The position numbers were made by a program, and so were the translations under genes. From contig NZ_JBNAFY010000005.1 of assembly GCF_049800915.1 (NCBI RefSeq), positions 292,323 through 356,322 on the forward strand: a DNA stretch of 64,000 bases, read 5' to 3'. The DNA comes from Amaricoccus macauensis_A. GTDB lineage: Bacteria > Pseudomonadota > Alphaproteobacteria > Rhodobacterales > Rhodobacteraceae. Within the stretch, counting starts at the first letter, position 1, and every line of letters starts with the position of its first letter. Shown here in pieces: positions 33,883 through 42,341 of the stretch. The notes beneath the pieces were generated by a model. That model did not search any database, was not told the origin of the DNA, and saw only the letters and a list, made by a program, of their open reading frames with translations.

Positions 33883-36219
33883 TCAGGCCGCGTGCGCCCG
33901 CGAAGCGCCAGACCCGTCGCCGACCTTGAGATTGGAAATCGCCCCGGCCAGCTCCTGCGCCTCGCCGGCGAGATTGTTGCCGAGCGCTGCAAGCTGCTCG
34001 AAAGCGGCGGCATTCGCCTGCGTGGAGGTGTCGAGCACCGCCACCGCATGGTTGATCTCCCCGATCCCGATGGTCTGTTCGTTGATCGCCTGGCCGATCT
34101 CGCTCATCTGGCCCGAGATCGACAGGACACTCTCGATGATCTTTTCCTGAGAGGCCTTCGCCTCGGTCACATGCCCGACCCCGCGCTCGATGACCGCCCT
34201 GTTCTCGGAGGCCACCTGCGAGATTTCCACCACCGCCTCGGAAGACCGCTGCGCCAGCGCCCGCACTTCCGATGCCACCACCGAGAAGCCGCGTCCGGCA
34301 TCGCCGGCCCGCGCGGCCTCGACCCCGGCATTGAGCGCCAGAAGGTTGATCTGGAAGGAGATGTCCTCGATGATCTTGAGCGCGCTCGTGATGCGGTTCG
34401 AGGCCTGCGAGATGTCGGTCATCGCATCGACCGCATTCTCCGCGACCTGCCCGCTTTCCAGTGCCGTCTGGCGCGCGGCCTCGGCCCCGGACGTGGCCTG
34501 CTGCACATTCGTGGACACACCTCGAATGCTCTCGGTCAGCTGATGCAGCGAGGCCGCCGCTTCCGCGAGGCTCGCGGCATTGTTCTCGGTCTGGCGGGCC
34601 AGAAGATCCGAGGCATTGCGCACCTCGCCCGAAAGATCCGAGACATTCGCGCCTGCGGCACTGATCCGCAGAACGATATCCTCCAGCGTGCCCAGCGATC
34701 CGTTGAGGTTCGTCTGCAGTGCTGCGAATTCGCCGTCGTAATCGCCTGCCATCCGCGCCGTCAGAAGCCCTTCGGCCAGATCCCGGATCGTCTCGTTGGT
34801 CGCCTTGAGCGCCTTGCCGATCTCGTCCATCAGCCTGTTGATCTCCGTGGCAACCTTCACCAGCCCATCATCCGAGCTGTTCTCGCTCACATGGCCGGTG
34901 AAATCGCCCCCGACCGCGCGCGAGATGACCTCGCTCACCGAGACCTGGAACCGCTCGAACTCTGCGAGCTTCTCGCGCTCGCGCTCGGCCTGCTCTGCTT
35001 TGGCCGCCATCTGCGCCTCGCGGGCACGGGCCGCCTCCGCGTCCCTTTCGGCCTGCGCGGCGCGCATTTCCTCGGCCTTCGCGTCGGCTTTGGCCTTCTC
35101 TGCCTGAAGCCGCTCCGCTTCAAGGCCTCGCGCCTTGAAGACCTCAAGCGCCTGAGCCATGCGCCCAAGCTCGTCCTCCCGCTCGGTCCCGGCCACCTCG
35201 ACCTTCAGATTTCCGTTCGCCAGTTCGGACATGGTGCCCACCGAGGCAGCAATGTTCCTCACGATGCTGCCCGAGATTTTCTGCGAGGCCAGCACCCCGG
35301 CAATCACCCCGATCACACCCAGGATCATCGTCGCGATCAGCGACCAGAAGGCCAGTGCTTCCGCACGCGCGCCCACCACGTCGCGTTCCGCCCCAAGCTC
35401 CGCATTCAGGTGTTCCAGCCCCGCGACCGCTGCCGGCCCGATCTTGTCCATCGCCGCGTATTCGGCGTTGCGGAACAGGATCACCTTCTTCAACTCGTCG
35501 GCAACCTCGATATAGCGGCTGATGATGTCGTCGGCTTCGAGAATGAGGTTGTGGCGATCCGACCCTTCAACGACCGACAGCAACCGGTCCAGCCTGTCGA
35601 GACTCGCGGTCAGGTGCCGCATGGCACGCTCATGGGTTGCCAGCGTGTTGTCGACGAGAAACCGCTCCATGTAGAACCGGCCAAGCAGCAGGTCCTGCTG
35701 CACGGCTGCTCCGGCATAGCCCGCCCTCGAATTTCCCATGGCCCGCGCAGAGGACATCACCTCGGTCACGTTCATGCGCGCGGTCGGACCGAGCTTGGAA
35801 ATTTCCGCAACCAGTTTCTCGCGCCGCTCCTGCAATCCCGCGGCCCGACCCATTCGCTGGCGATAGTCGTCCATCTGTTCATGGAGCGTGGCATAGGCCG
35901 CCGCGCCGGCACTGTCCGCCCCGAGCAGTTCGTCGATCCGCTCGCCTTCGCCCATCACGAGATCCACGGCCCCGACCAGGGTCTCGAGCCCCTCCGGGTC
36001 GGGATTGTAGCGATATTTCATGGCGGCGAGCCGCGCCTCGAAAACCTCTTCCAGCAGCTCGGTCGTCACTGCCGTGGAGTGCGCCGTATGGCGGTAGTCC
36101 GAAAAGGCCGCAGCCACCAGCCAGTTTCCGACCAGCCCGATAGTCGCGAGGGAAACCAGTAGCCCGAGGACACAGAGCATTCCCGCCCGGATCTGTGTCT
36201 GAATCGACCAGTTTTTCAT
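33883..36219 (-). CDS. Methyl-accepting chemotaxis protein (778 aa)
   Basis: Transmembrane chemoreceptor. TM1 about residues 12-37, a periplasmic helical sensor of about 250 residues (ERIDELLG to GPAAVAGLEHLN), TM2 about 289-311 (FWSLIATMILGVIGVIAGVLA), HAMP, an Ala/Glu/Lys coiled coil about 375-435, a second HAMP-like stretch, and the signalling domain with the hairpin tip FQINLLALNAGVEAARAGDAGRGF. The tip has Gly where the consensus has Ala (NAAVEAARAG). The sensor is all-helical and resembles HBM-type bundles; its ligand is unknown. The start at 36219 follows AGGTGAG. No che genes nearby, so it is an orphan receptor gene. Confidence 0.93.
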   Translation of the reverse strand: MKNWSIQTQIRAGMLCVLGLLVSLATIGLVGNWLVAAAFSDYRHTAHSTAVTTELLEEVFEARLAAMKYRYNPDPEGLETLVGAVDLVMGEGERIDELLGADSAGAAAYATLHEQMDDYRQRMGRAAGLQERREKLVAEISKLGPTARMNVTEVMSSARAMGNSRAGYAGAAVQQDLLLGRFYMERFLVDNTLATHERAMRHLTASLDRLDRLLSVVEGSDRHNLILEADDIISRYIEVADELKKVILFRNAEYAAMDKIGPAAVAGLEHLNAELGAERDVVGARAEALAFWSLIATMILGVIGVIAGVLASQKISGSIVRNIAASVGTMSELANGNLKVEVAGTEREDELGRMAQALEVFKARGLEAERLQAEKAKADAKAEEMRAAQAERDAEAARAREAQMAAKAEQAEREREKLAEFERFQVSVSEVISRAVGGDFTGHVSENSSDDGLVKVATEINRLMDEIGKALKATNETIRDLAEGLLTARMAGDYDGEFAALQTNLNGSLGTLEDIVLRISAAGANVSDLSGEVRNASDLLARQTENNAASLAEAAASLHQLTESIRGVSTNVQQATSGAEAARQTALESGQVAENAVDAMTDISQASNRITSALKIIEDISFQINLLALNAGVEAARAGDAGRGFSVVASEVRALAQRSSEAVVEISQVASENRAVIERGVGHVTEAKASQEKIIESVLSISGQMSEIGQAINEQTIGIGEINHAVAVLDTSTQANAAAFEQLAALGNNLAGEAQELAGAISNLKVGDGSGASRAHAA

Positions 36220-36468
36220 CGCACTCACCTACGGGCCTTTTCTCAAATCGCCGCGACCGTGAAGTATCGGGATAAAGATTTGATGAAGCAGGGGTCTGCG
36301 TTTTATCCGCAACTTTTCGCTTCATTGAGAAATCGTGATGAGTTCACAAAACGAAAGACGCCCCGAAAAGGATCGGAGCGTCGAATTCTTGGTCATCTAT
36401 CCGGATTGCGCGTCACGCGTCTCTGGTGCCATCGCGGGAGTGCGCGGCGGTTCGAGGCCTCGCCCCGT

Positions 36469-36792
36469 TCAGATCTGCTTTTCCGGCATCTGAACGACCA
36501 GACCGTCCAGGTCTTCCGTCACCTTGATCTGGCAGGTCAGCCGGCTCCGCTTGGGATCGGGCTGCCAGGCGAAATCGAGCATGTCCTCTTCCATCGGATC
36601 GGGTGCGGGCAGACGGTCGACCCATTTCTCGTCCACATAGACATGGCAGGTCGAGCAGGCGCAGGCGCCGCCGCAATCGGCCTCGATCCCGGGAATGTTG
36701 TTGTCCCGCGCCCCTTCCATGACGGTCATGCCCTCGTCGACATCGACCTCGTGCTTTGTCCCACTGTGCTCGATATAGGTAATCTTGGCCAT
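36469..36792 (-). CDS. fdx: 2Fe-2S ferredoxin, adrenodoxin type (107 aa)
   Basis: Soluble electron carrier. The cluster ligands follow the C-X5-C-X2-C pattern at Cys40, Cys46 and Cys49 (EADCGGACACSTCHVYVDEKW) and Cys87 (RLTCQIKV). The acidic surface (DPMEEDMLDFAW) is the usual partner-docking region. Length fits the adrenodoxin/FdxB type that serves Fe-S assembly or P450 systems; no partner reductase or P450 is in the window. The start at 36792 follows AGGGAAA; the longer frame upstream crosses the CCATAY repeat array and is not coding. Confidence 0.93.
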   Translation of the reverse strand: MAKITYIEHSGTKHEVDVDEGMTVMEGARDNNIPGIEADCGGACACSTCHVYVDEKWVDRLPAPDPMEEDMLDFAWQPDPKRSRLTCQIKVTEDLDGLVVQMPEKQI

Positions 36793-37301
36793 TTGCTGTT
36801 TCCCTGGAGCATGGATGCATTTCGTGTTCGGGTCCGGTTTAATCATCCGCGAAAGGCTCCGCCAGACCTCGGACCGGCTCTCGGGCGAAGATGTGTCAGC
36901 CATACAATCAGCCATATGGTTTCCATATCGAATCCATACCGATTCCATACAGGGTTTCGCGCAGGTTTTCGGCTTTCCGCACGGCAGCTTCTGCAACGGT
37001 CCTCAACCGAATTTTCAGGCCCGCACACCGCCCTGAAGCAGCCCCCCACTCCCCTTCGAGAAAGCCCGAGGCGGTCGGGAAATCGCACGTTCACGACGAT
37101 TCGATCCACCCGCGACATGACGGCTCATCCACCACATCGCCACGACGTACTGCCAGACGGGCCATCACGCAAAAATCTGGTTTAAATATTTATTTCAAGC
37201 ACTTGCCGCAAACATTTCATCTAACATGCGAAGCCGCGCAATCGCCCGAATGCACCATCCTGCGGATTTCCATTGGCCGGTCGATCGCCTAAGAAAGCTC
37301 C
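36793..37301. other. 509-bp intergenic region with regulatory repeats
   Basis: Lies between the divergent ferredoxin and rlmJ genes. It holds the CCATAY array (36900-36950) and an AT-rich block near 37171-37196 (TTTAAATATTTATTT) about 110 bp before rlmJ. No gene in this stretch has family features. Confidence 0.6.
36900..36950 (+). repeat. Phased array of five CCATAY hexamers, 11-bp period
   Basis: CCATAC or CCATAT occurs at 36900, 36912, 36923, 36934 and 36945. The last four are spaced by exactly 11 bp, the first by 12, so all lie on nearly one face of the helix. Spacers between the last units are similar (CGAAT, CGATT). A multi-copy operator bound cooperatively is the simplest reading. It is about 110-160 bp upstream of the ferredoxin start. 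Confidence 0.65.
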
Positions 37302-38075
37302 ATGCTTTCCTACCAGCACGCCTATCATGCCGGCGGCCCGGCGGACGTTCACAAGCACATGGTGCTCGCCGAACTTCTCACGCTTCTTACCCGCAAGAAG
37401 CGCGGCATTTCCTATGCCGAAACCCATGCCGGACGGGGCCTTTACGACCTCGCAAGCCCCGAAGCCGCAAAAACCGGCGAAGCCGCCCACGGCATCGCCC
37501 GCCTTCGCCCCGCGCCCTCCACGCCCTATGCGCGCGCCATTTCGACGGTCTGGTCAGCCCATGGACCAACCGCCTATCCGGGCTCGCCTCTCGTTGCCGC
37601 GAGCCTGTTGCGCCCGCAAGACAGCATGACGCTGATGGAGCTTCATCCAGCCGAAAACACGGCCCTCAGGCTCGCGATGCGCGAGAGCACTGCCGCGATA
37701 CACCGCCGCGACGGCTATGAGGGCGTGCTGGCCCTCGCGCCCCTGAAGCCGCGCAAGGGGCTGGTCCTTGTCGATCCCTCCTACGAGGTCAAAACCGAAT
37801 ACGAGGATGCGGCCCGTTTCGTTCGTCAACTGATCGCCAAGTGGCCGGAAGCCGCAGTCCTCGTGTGGTACCCGCTTCTGCCCGCCGGGCGTCACGCGGA
37901 CCTGCTGGAGGGTCTCGCCCCCTTGGCGCCCATCCGGGACGAGGTTCGCTTTACCCCCGAACCCGAGCGCGGAATGACCGGATCGGGACTGGCCCTGGCG
38001 AACGCCCCGTATGGCGCGGAGGCCATCTTCAGCGAAACCCACGACGCCGCCGCGGGCGTGTTCGTTCCCGCCTGA
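37302..38075 (+). CDS. rlmJ: 23S rRNA (adenine2030-N6)-methyltransferase (257 aa)
   Basis: Methylates A2030 of 23S rRNA. The N-terminus MLSYQHAYHAGGPADVHKH is the RlmJ signature (the E. coli form reads RHSFHAGNHADVLKH). SAM region YAETHAGRGLYDL. The catalytic loop DPPYE reads DPSYE at residues 158-162; the aromatic Tyr161 is retained, so activity is expected. The final part GSGLALANAPYGAEAIF is also conserved. Preceded by a 509-bp gap with an AT-rich block that may hold its promoter. Confidence 0.92.
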   Translation: MLSYQHAYHAGGPADVHKHMVLAELLTLLTRKKRGISYAETHAGRGLYDLASPEAAKTGEAAHGIARLRPAPSTPYARAISTVWSAHGPTAYPGSPLVAASLLRPQDSMTLMELHPAENTALRLAMRESTAAIHRRDGYEGVLALAPLKPRKGLVLVDPSYEVKTEYEDAARFVRQLIAKWPEAAVLVWYPLLPAGRHADLLEGLAPLAPIRDEVRFTPEPERGMTGSGLALANAPYGAEAIFSETHDAAAGVFVPA

Positions 38076-38086
38076 CCCTCCAAACG

Positions 38087-38115
38087 CGAAAAGCCGGGCC
38101 CCGATGGGACCCGGC
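38087..38115 (-). terminator. Terminator of the DJ-1/PfpI gene
   Basis: A 10-bp stem with one mismatch (38093-38102 with 38106-38115) is followed on the minus strand by TTTTCG. It lies between rlmJ and the convergent DJ-1/PfpI gene and ends the latter. Confidence 0.6.
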
Positions 38116-38154
38116 CTCTCGACACGGTTCAAGTCAAGCTAAAGCCTGAAAGCC

Positions 38155-38721
38155 TCAGGCCGGCTCGATGACCCGCTCGTGACGGCCTTCCTCGACTTCC
38201 TCGACGATCTTGTCGACGAAGGCGGGAATGTCGCCCGGGTTACGCGAGGTAATGATCGCCTGATCGACCACCACTTCCTTGTCACTCCAGTTTGCGCCGG
38301 CATTGATCATGTCGGTGCGGATCGAAGGATAGGACGTCACATCGCGCCCACGCACGGCGTCGGCTTCCACCAGGAGCCACGGACCATGGCAGATCGCGGC
38401 TAGGGTCTTGCCGGACTTCGCGAACTCTCGCACGAAATCGACGGCTTCCTTCTCGACGCGCAGAAGGTCCGGATTGATCTGGCCGCCCGGCAGGACCAGC
38501 GCGTTGTAATCCTCGACCTTCACGTCGCTAAGCTTGCGATCAACCTGCACGCTGTCGCCCCAGTCCGTCTTGTCCCAGCTGCGGATCTCGCCGTCCTTGA
38601 GCGAAACGACTTCGACCGTCGCGCCCTTTTCCCGGAGTTTTTCCAGCGGCTCGCGCAGCTCGGAGCGCTCGTAACCGTCGGTGGCGAGGATGGCGATCTT
38701 GGATTCGTTGATCTTCGGCAT
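38155..38721 (-). CDS. DJ-1/PfpI family protein (188 aa)
   Basis: Class I glutamine-amidotransferase-like fold of the PfpI/YhbO type, usually linked to stress resistance or deglycation. Nucleophile elbow AAICHGPWLL with Cys111-His112; Glu18 in GYERSEL is in the conserved acidic position. Length is typical. The start follows AAAGGA. It is monocistronic, with a terminator after it, and faces away from the transglutaminase operon across a 260-bp gap. Confidence 0.9.
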   Translation of the reverse strand: MPKINESKIAILATDGYERSELREPLEKLREKGATVEVVSLKDGEIRSWDKTDWGDSVQVDRKLSDVKVEDYNALVLPGGQINPDLLRVEKEAVDFVREFAKSGKTLAAICHGPWLLVEADAVRGRDVTSYPSIRTDMINAGANWSDKEVVVDQAIITSRNPGDIPAFVDKIVEEVEEGRHERVIEPA

Positions 38722-38981
38722 GTGTTATCCTTTCAGTTCTCTTGTCGTCGCTCTCTTGTCGTCGCTTGCGACATTCGAAACGGCTGGATTGCCGGTCCCG
38801 AAGGAGACGCATGATGGCCCCGGGATCATCACCCGATGCCGTCGCGTCCATGCCCCCTCACCTAATCCTCACCTCTGCTCAAGAAAGGGGCATAGGCCAT
38901 TTTCGGATAACAAATTCGTGGATCGTCCCGTGAACTTGTGAAAGGTTAACGCCCTGGATCAAGCCAGAATGCGGGAGCGGC

Positions 38982-41900
38982 ATGTCGATTAAAGCGAGTA
39001 TCTACCACCTTACCCACTACAAGTATGATCGCCCGGTTTCCCTGGGACCGCAGGTCATCCGGCTGCGGCCGGCGCCGCATTCCCGGACCCGCGTGCTGTC
39101 TCACTCGCTGAAGGTCAGTCCGACCGATCACTTCGTGAATCACCAGCAGGACCCCTACGGCAACTGGTTGGCACGGTTCGTCTTTCCGGAACCGGTGCGC
39201 GAATTCAAGATCGAGGTCGACCTCGTCGCGGACATGACGATCTACAACCCCTTCGACTTCTTCGTGGAGGAAGAGGCGGAGGAATGGCCCTTCGACTACC
39301 CTGAGGATCTGCGCGAGGATCTCTCGATCTACCGCAAGCCCGATCCGATGGGCCCGAAGCTTGCCGACTTCATGGCGACGATCCCGCGCGAGAAGACTCG
39401 CACGGTCGATTTCGTCGTCAACCTGAACGCGCGGTTGAGCAACGAGATCGGCTACGTCATCCGCATGGAGCCGGGCGTGCAGACGCCGGAGCAGACCTTC
39501 GAGCGCGGGACGGCCTCCTGCCGCGACAGCTCGTGGCTCCTGGTGCAGATCCTGCGGAACCTGGGCTTTGCGGCGCGTTTCGTCTCCGGGTATCTCATCC
39601 AGCTTAAGCCCGACCTCGTCTCGCTCGACGGGCCGGCCGGAACCGATCACGACTTCACCGACCTGCACGCCTGGTGCGAAGTCTACCTCCCCGGCGCGGG
39701 CTGGATCGGCCTCGACCCGACCAGCGGGCTTCTCACCGGCGAGAGCCACATCCCGCTCGCCGCCACACCGCACTATCGCAACGCGGCACCGATCTCGGGC
39801 CTCGCGAGCTACGCCGAGGTCGATTTCGGCTTCGACATGAAGGTGAACCGGGTCGCCGAGCACCCGCGCATCACCAAGCCCTTCTCCGATGACAGCTGGG
39901 CCGCGCTCAACGATCTCGGCCGCAAGGTCGACCAGTCGCTGGCGGCCGGCGATGTGCGGCTGACCATGGGCGGTGAGCCCACCTTCGTCTCCATCGACGA
40001 TTTCGAAAGCTCGGAGTGGAACACCGCGGCCGTGGGCCCGATGAAGCGCGGCCTCGCGGACAAGCTCATCCGCCGGCTCCGCGACCGTTTCGCCCCCGGC
40101 GGCTTCCTGCATTACGGCCAGGGCAAGTGGTATCCGGGTGAAAGCCTGCCGCGCTGGACCTTCTCGCTCTACTGGCGGCGCGACGGCAAACCGATCTGGC
40201 AGGACCAGAACCTGATCGCGGAGGAGGAAGCCGATACGGGCGCAGGCCCGGCGGAAGCCGAGAAACTCACCCAGGGCATTGCGGAAGAGCTGGGGATCAA
40301 GCCGGATTACGTCGTTCCGGCCTTCGAGGATCCGGCGGAATGGGTCATCAAGGAGGGCAACCTGCCCGAGAACGTGACGCCCGAGAACTCCAAGCTCAAG
40401 GACCCCGAAGAGCGCCACCGCATCGCCAAGGTCTTCGCGCGCGGCCTCACGACGCCTTCGGGCTACGTCCTGCCGGTGCAGCGCTGGCAGTCGAAGGCAA
40501 GCGGCCACCGCTGGCGCTCGGAGAAATGGAAGCTTCGCCGCGACTATCTCTTCCTCATCCCCGGCGACAGCCCGGTCGGCTTCCGTCTGCCGCTCGACAC
40601 GCTGCCCTATGTCTCTCCGTCGGCCTACCCCTACACCAATGTCGCCGATCCGACGACCATCGAAGGCAGCCTGCCCGATTTCCGCAGACGCGCGCGCCCC
40701 ACGCGGGCCCCGATCCCGGAACATGCCAGCCGTGCGCAGCCGATGGCGCACTACAATGTCGATCCGATGGCCCGGCAGGACCGGATGGAGCAGGACTTCG
40801 AGGACAACAGCGAGGATTCTGTCCGCACGGCACTCTCGGTGGAGCCGCGCGACGGGCGGCTCTGCGTCTTCATGCCGCCGGTGGAGAGGGTCGAGGACTA
40901 CCTCGAACTGGTCGCGGCCGCCGAAAGTGCCGCGGCCGACATGAACCTGCCGATCCATATCGAGGGCTATGCACCCCCCCATGACCCGCGGCTCAACGTG
41001 ATCCGCGTCGCCCCCGATCCGGGCGTCATAGAGGTGAACATCCACCCGGCCCATTCTTGGGACGATTGCGTGGCCATCACCGAAGGCGTCTACGAGGAGG
41101 CCCGGCTCTGCCGCCTCGGTACCGACAAGTTCATGATCGACGGCAAGCATACCGGCACGGGCGGCGGCAACCACGTGGTAGTCGGCGGGGCCACCACGCT
41201 CGACAGCCCGTTCCTGCGCCGGCCCGATCTCCTGCGCAGCCTCGTTCTGCACTGGCAGCGCCACCCGTCGATTTCCTACCTCTTCTCCGGGCTCTTCATC
41301 GGCCCCACCTCGCAGGCCCCGCGCCTCGACGAGGCCCGGCACGATTCGCTCTACGAGATGGAAATCGCGCTGGCGCAGATCCCGGCGCCGGGCGAAGGCG
41401 AGGCGCCGCTGCCCTGGCTGGTGGACCGGCTCCTGCGCAACATGCTCACGGATGTGACCGGCAACACCCACCGAGCCGAGATCTGCATCGACAAGCTCTA
41501 TTCGCCCGACGGCCCCACCGGGCGTTTGGGTCTCGTGGAGTTCCGCGGCTTCGAAATGCCCCCCAACCCGCGCATGAGCCTCGCCCAGCAGCTTCTGATC
41601 CGGGCGCTGATCGCGCGCATGTGGCACAGCCCCGTCTCGGGCAAGCTCACCCGCTGGGGCACCGTCCTGCATGATCGCTTCATGCTGCCGCATTTCGTCT
41701 GGGAAGACTTCATGGAGGTGCTGGGCGACCTGCAAGGCCACGGGTTTGACATGCGTCCCGAATGGTTCGAGGCGCTGGCCGAGTTCCGCTTCCCGTTCTG
41801 CGGCGAGGTCGAGACCGACGGCGTCCACCTCGAGGTGCGCCAGGCGCTCGAACCCTGGCATGTGCTGGGCGAGACCGGCGCCATCGGCGGAACCGTGCGC

Positions 41901-42338
41901 TACACCGACAGTTCCACCGAACGGCTTCAGGTCAAGCTCACCACCACCGATCCGGATCGCTACGTGGTCACCTGCAACAAGCGCCGGATGCCGATGCAGA
42001 AGACCGCAACCAGCGGCGAGGCCGTGGCAGGCGTGCGCTACAAGGCCTGGCAGCCGGCGGAGGCGCTTCACCCGGTCGTGCCGGTCCACACGCCGCTCGT
42101 GTTCGACATCTTCGACACCTGGACCAACCGGGCGCTGGCGGGCTGCACCTACCATGTGGCCCATCCCGGCGGACGGAACTACGATACCTTCCCGGTCAAC
42201 GGAAACGAGGCGGAGGCACGCAGGCTCGCGCGGTTCGAGGCCCACGGTCATACACCGGGGCTTTACACACCCGTCACGGAAGTGCCCAATGCCGAGTTCC
42301 CGATGACCCTCGACCTGAGGAGGCCACCCGGTCTATAG
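38982..42338 (+). CDS. Transglutaminase-like protease fused to DUF2126 (1118 aa)
   Basis: First gene of a four-gene operon. Residues 1-90 are the bacterial transglutaminase N-terminal beta domain (HYKYDRPVSLGPQVIRLRP); the transglutaminase core has Cys180 (GTASCRDSSWLL), His229 (DLHAWCEVY) and Asp245 (LDPTSGLL). From about 300 to the end is DUF2126 (VRLTMGGEPTFVSIDDFES, GKWYPGESLPRWTFSLYWR, VVGGATTLDSPFLRRPDLLRS, FRGFEMPPNPRMSLAQQLL). Comparative work on amidoligases (Iyer, Aravind and colleagues) places this architecture with ATP-grasp and Alpha-E proteins in predicted peptide synthesis systems. No signal peptide; cytoplasmic. GGAG lies before the ATG. Three bases separate it from the next gene. 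Confidence 0.92.
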   Translation: MSIKASIYHLTHYKYDRPVSLGPQVIRLRPAPHSRTRVLSHSLKVSPTDHFVNHQQDPYGNWLARFVFPEPVREFKIEVDLVADMTIYNPFDFFVEEEAEEWPFDYPEDLREDLSIYRKPDPMGPKLADFMATIPREKTRTVDFVVNLNARLSNEIGYVIRMEPGVQTPEQTFERGTASCRDSSWLLVQILRNLGFAARFVSGYLIQLKPDLVSLDGPAGTDHDFTDLHAWCEVYLPGAGWIGLDPTSGLLTGESHIPLAATPHYRNAAPISGLASYAEVDFGFDMKVNRVAEHPRITKPFSDDSWAALNDLGRKVDQSLAAGDVRLTMGGEPTFVSIDDFESSEWNTAAVGPMKRGLADKLIRRLRDRFAPGGFLHYGQGKWYPGESLPRWTFSLYWRRDGKPIWQDQNLIAEEEADTGAGPAEAEKLTQGIAEELGIKPDYVVPAFEDPAEWVIKEGNLPENVTPENSKLKDPEERHRIAKVFARGLTTPSGYVLPVQRWQSKASGHRWRSEKWKLRRDYLFLIPGDSPVGFRLPLDTLPYVSPSAYPYTNVADPTTIEGSLPDFRRRARPTRAPIPEHASRAQPMAHYNVDPMARQDRMEQDFEDNSEDSVRTALSVEPRDGRLCVFMPPVERVEDYLELVAAAESAAADMNLPIHIEGYAPPHDPRLNVIRVAPDPGVIEVNIHPAHSWDDCVAITEGVYEEARLCRLGTDKFMIDGKHTGTGGGNHVVVGGATTLDSPFLRRPDLLRSLVLHWQRHPSISYLFSGLFIGPTSQAPRLDEARHDSLYEMEIALAQIPAPGEGEAPLPWLVDRLLRNMLTDVTGNTHRAEICIDKLYSPDGPTGRLGLVEFRGFEMPPNPRMSLAQQLLIRALIARMWHSPVSGKLTRWGTVLHDRFMLPHFVWEDFMEVLGDLQGHGFDMRPEWFEALAEFRFPFCGEVETDGVHLEVRQALEPWHVLGETGAIGGTVRYTDSSTERLQVKLTTTDPDRYVVTCNKRRMPMQKTATSGEAVAGVRYKAWQPAEALHPVVPVHTPLVFDIFDTWTNRALAGCTYHVAHPGGRNYDTFPVNGNEAEARRLARFEAHGHTPGLYTPVTEVPNAEFPMTLDLRRPPGL

Positions 42339-42341
42339 GCC

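Noticed and set aside
36793..36996. N-terminal extension of the ferredoxin
   Set aside because: It would encode the CCATAY repeats, has no family similarity, and the ATG at 36792 matches ferredoxin N-termini.
38946..42251. 1101-aa open frame on the minus strand
   Set aside because: Fully antisense to the DUF2126 fusion gene, whose domains and active sites are clear. The opposite frame is open because of high GC; the product is Arg/Gly/His-rich with no family features.
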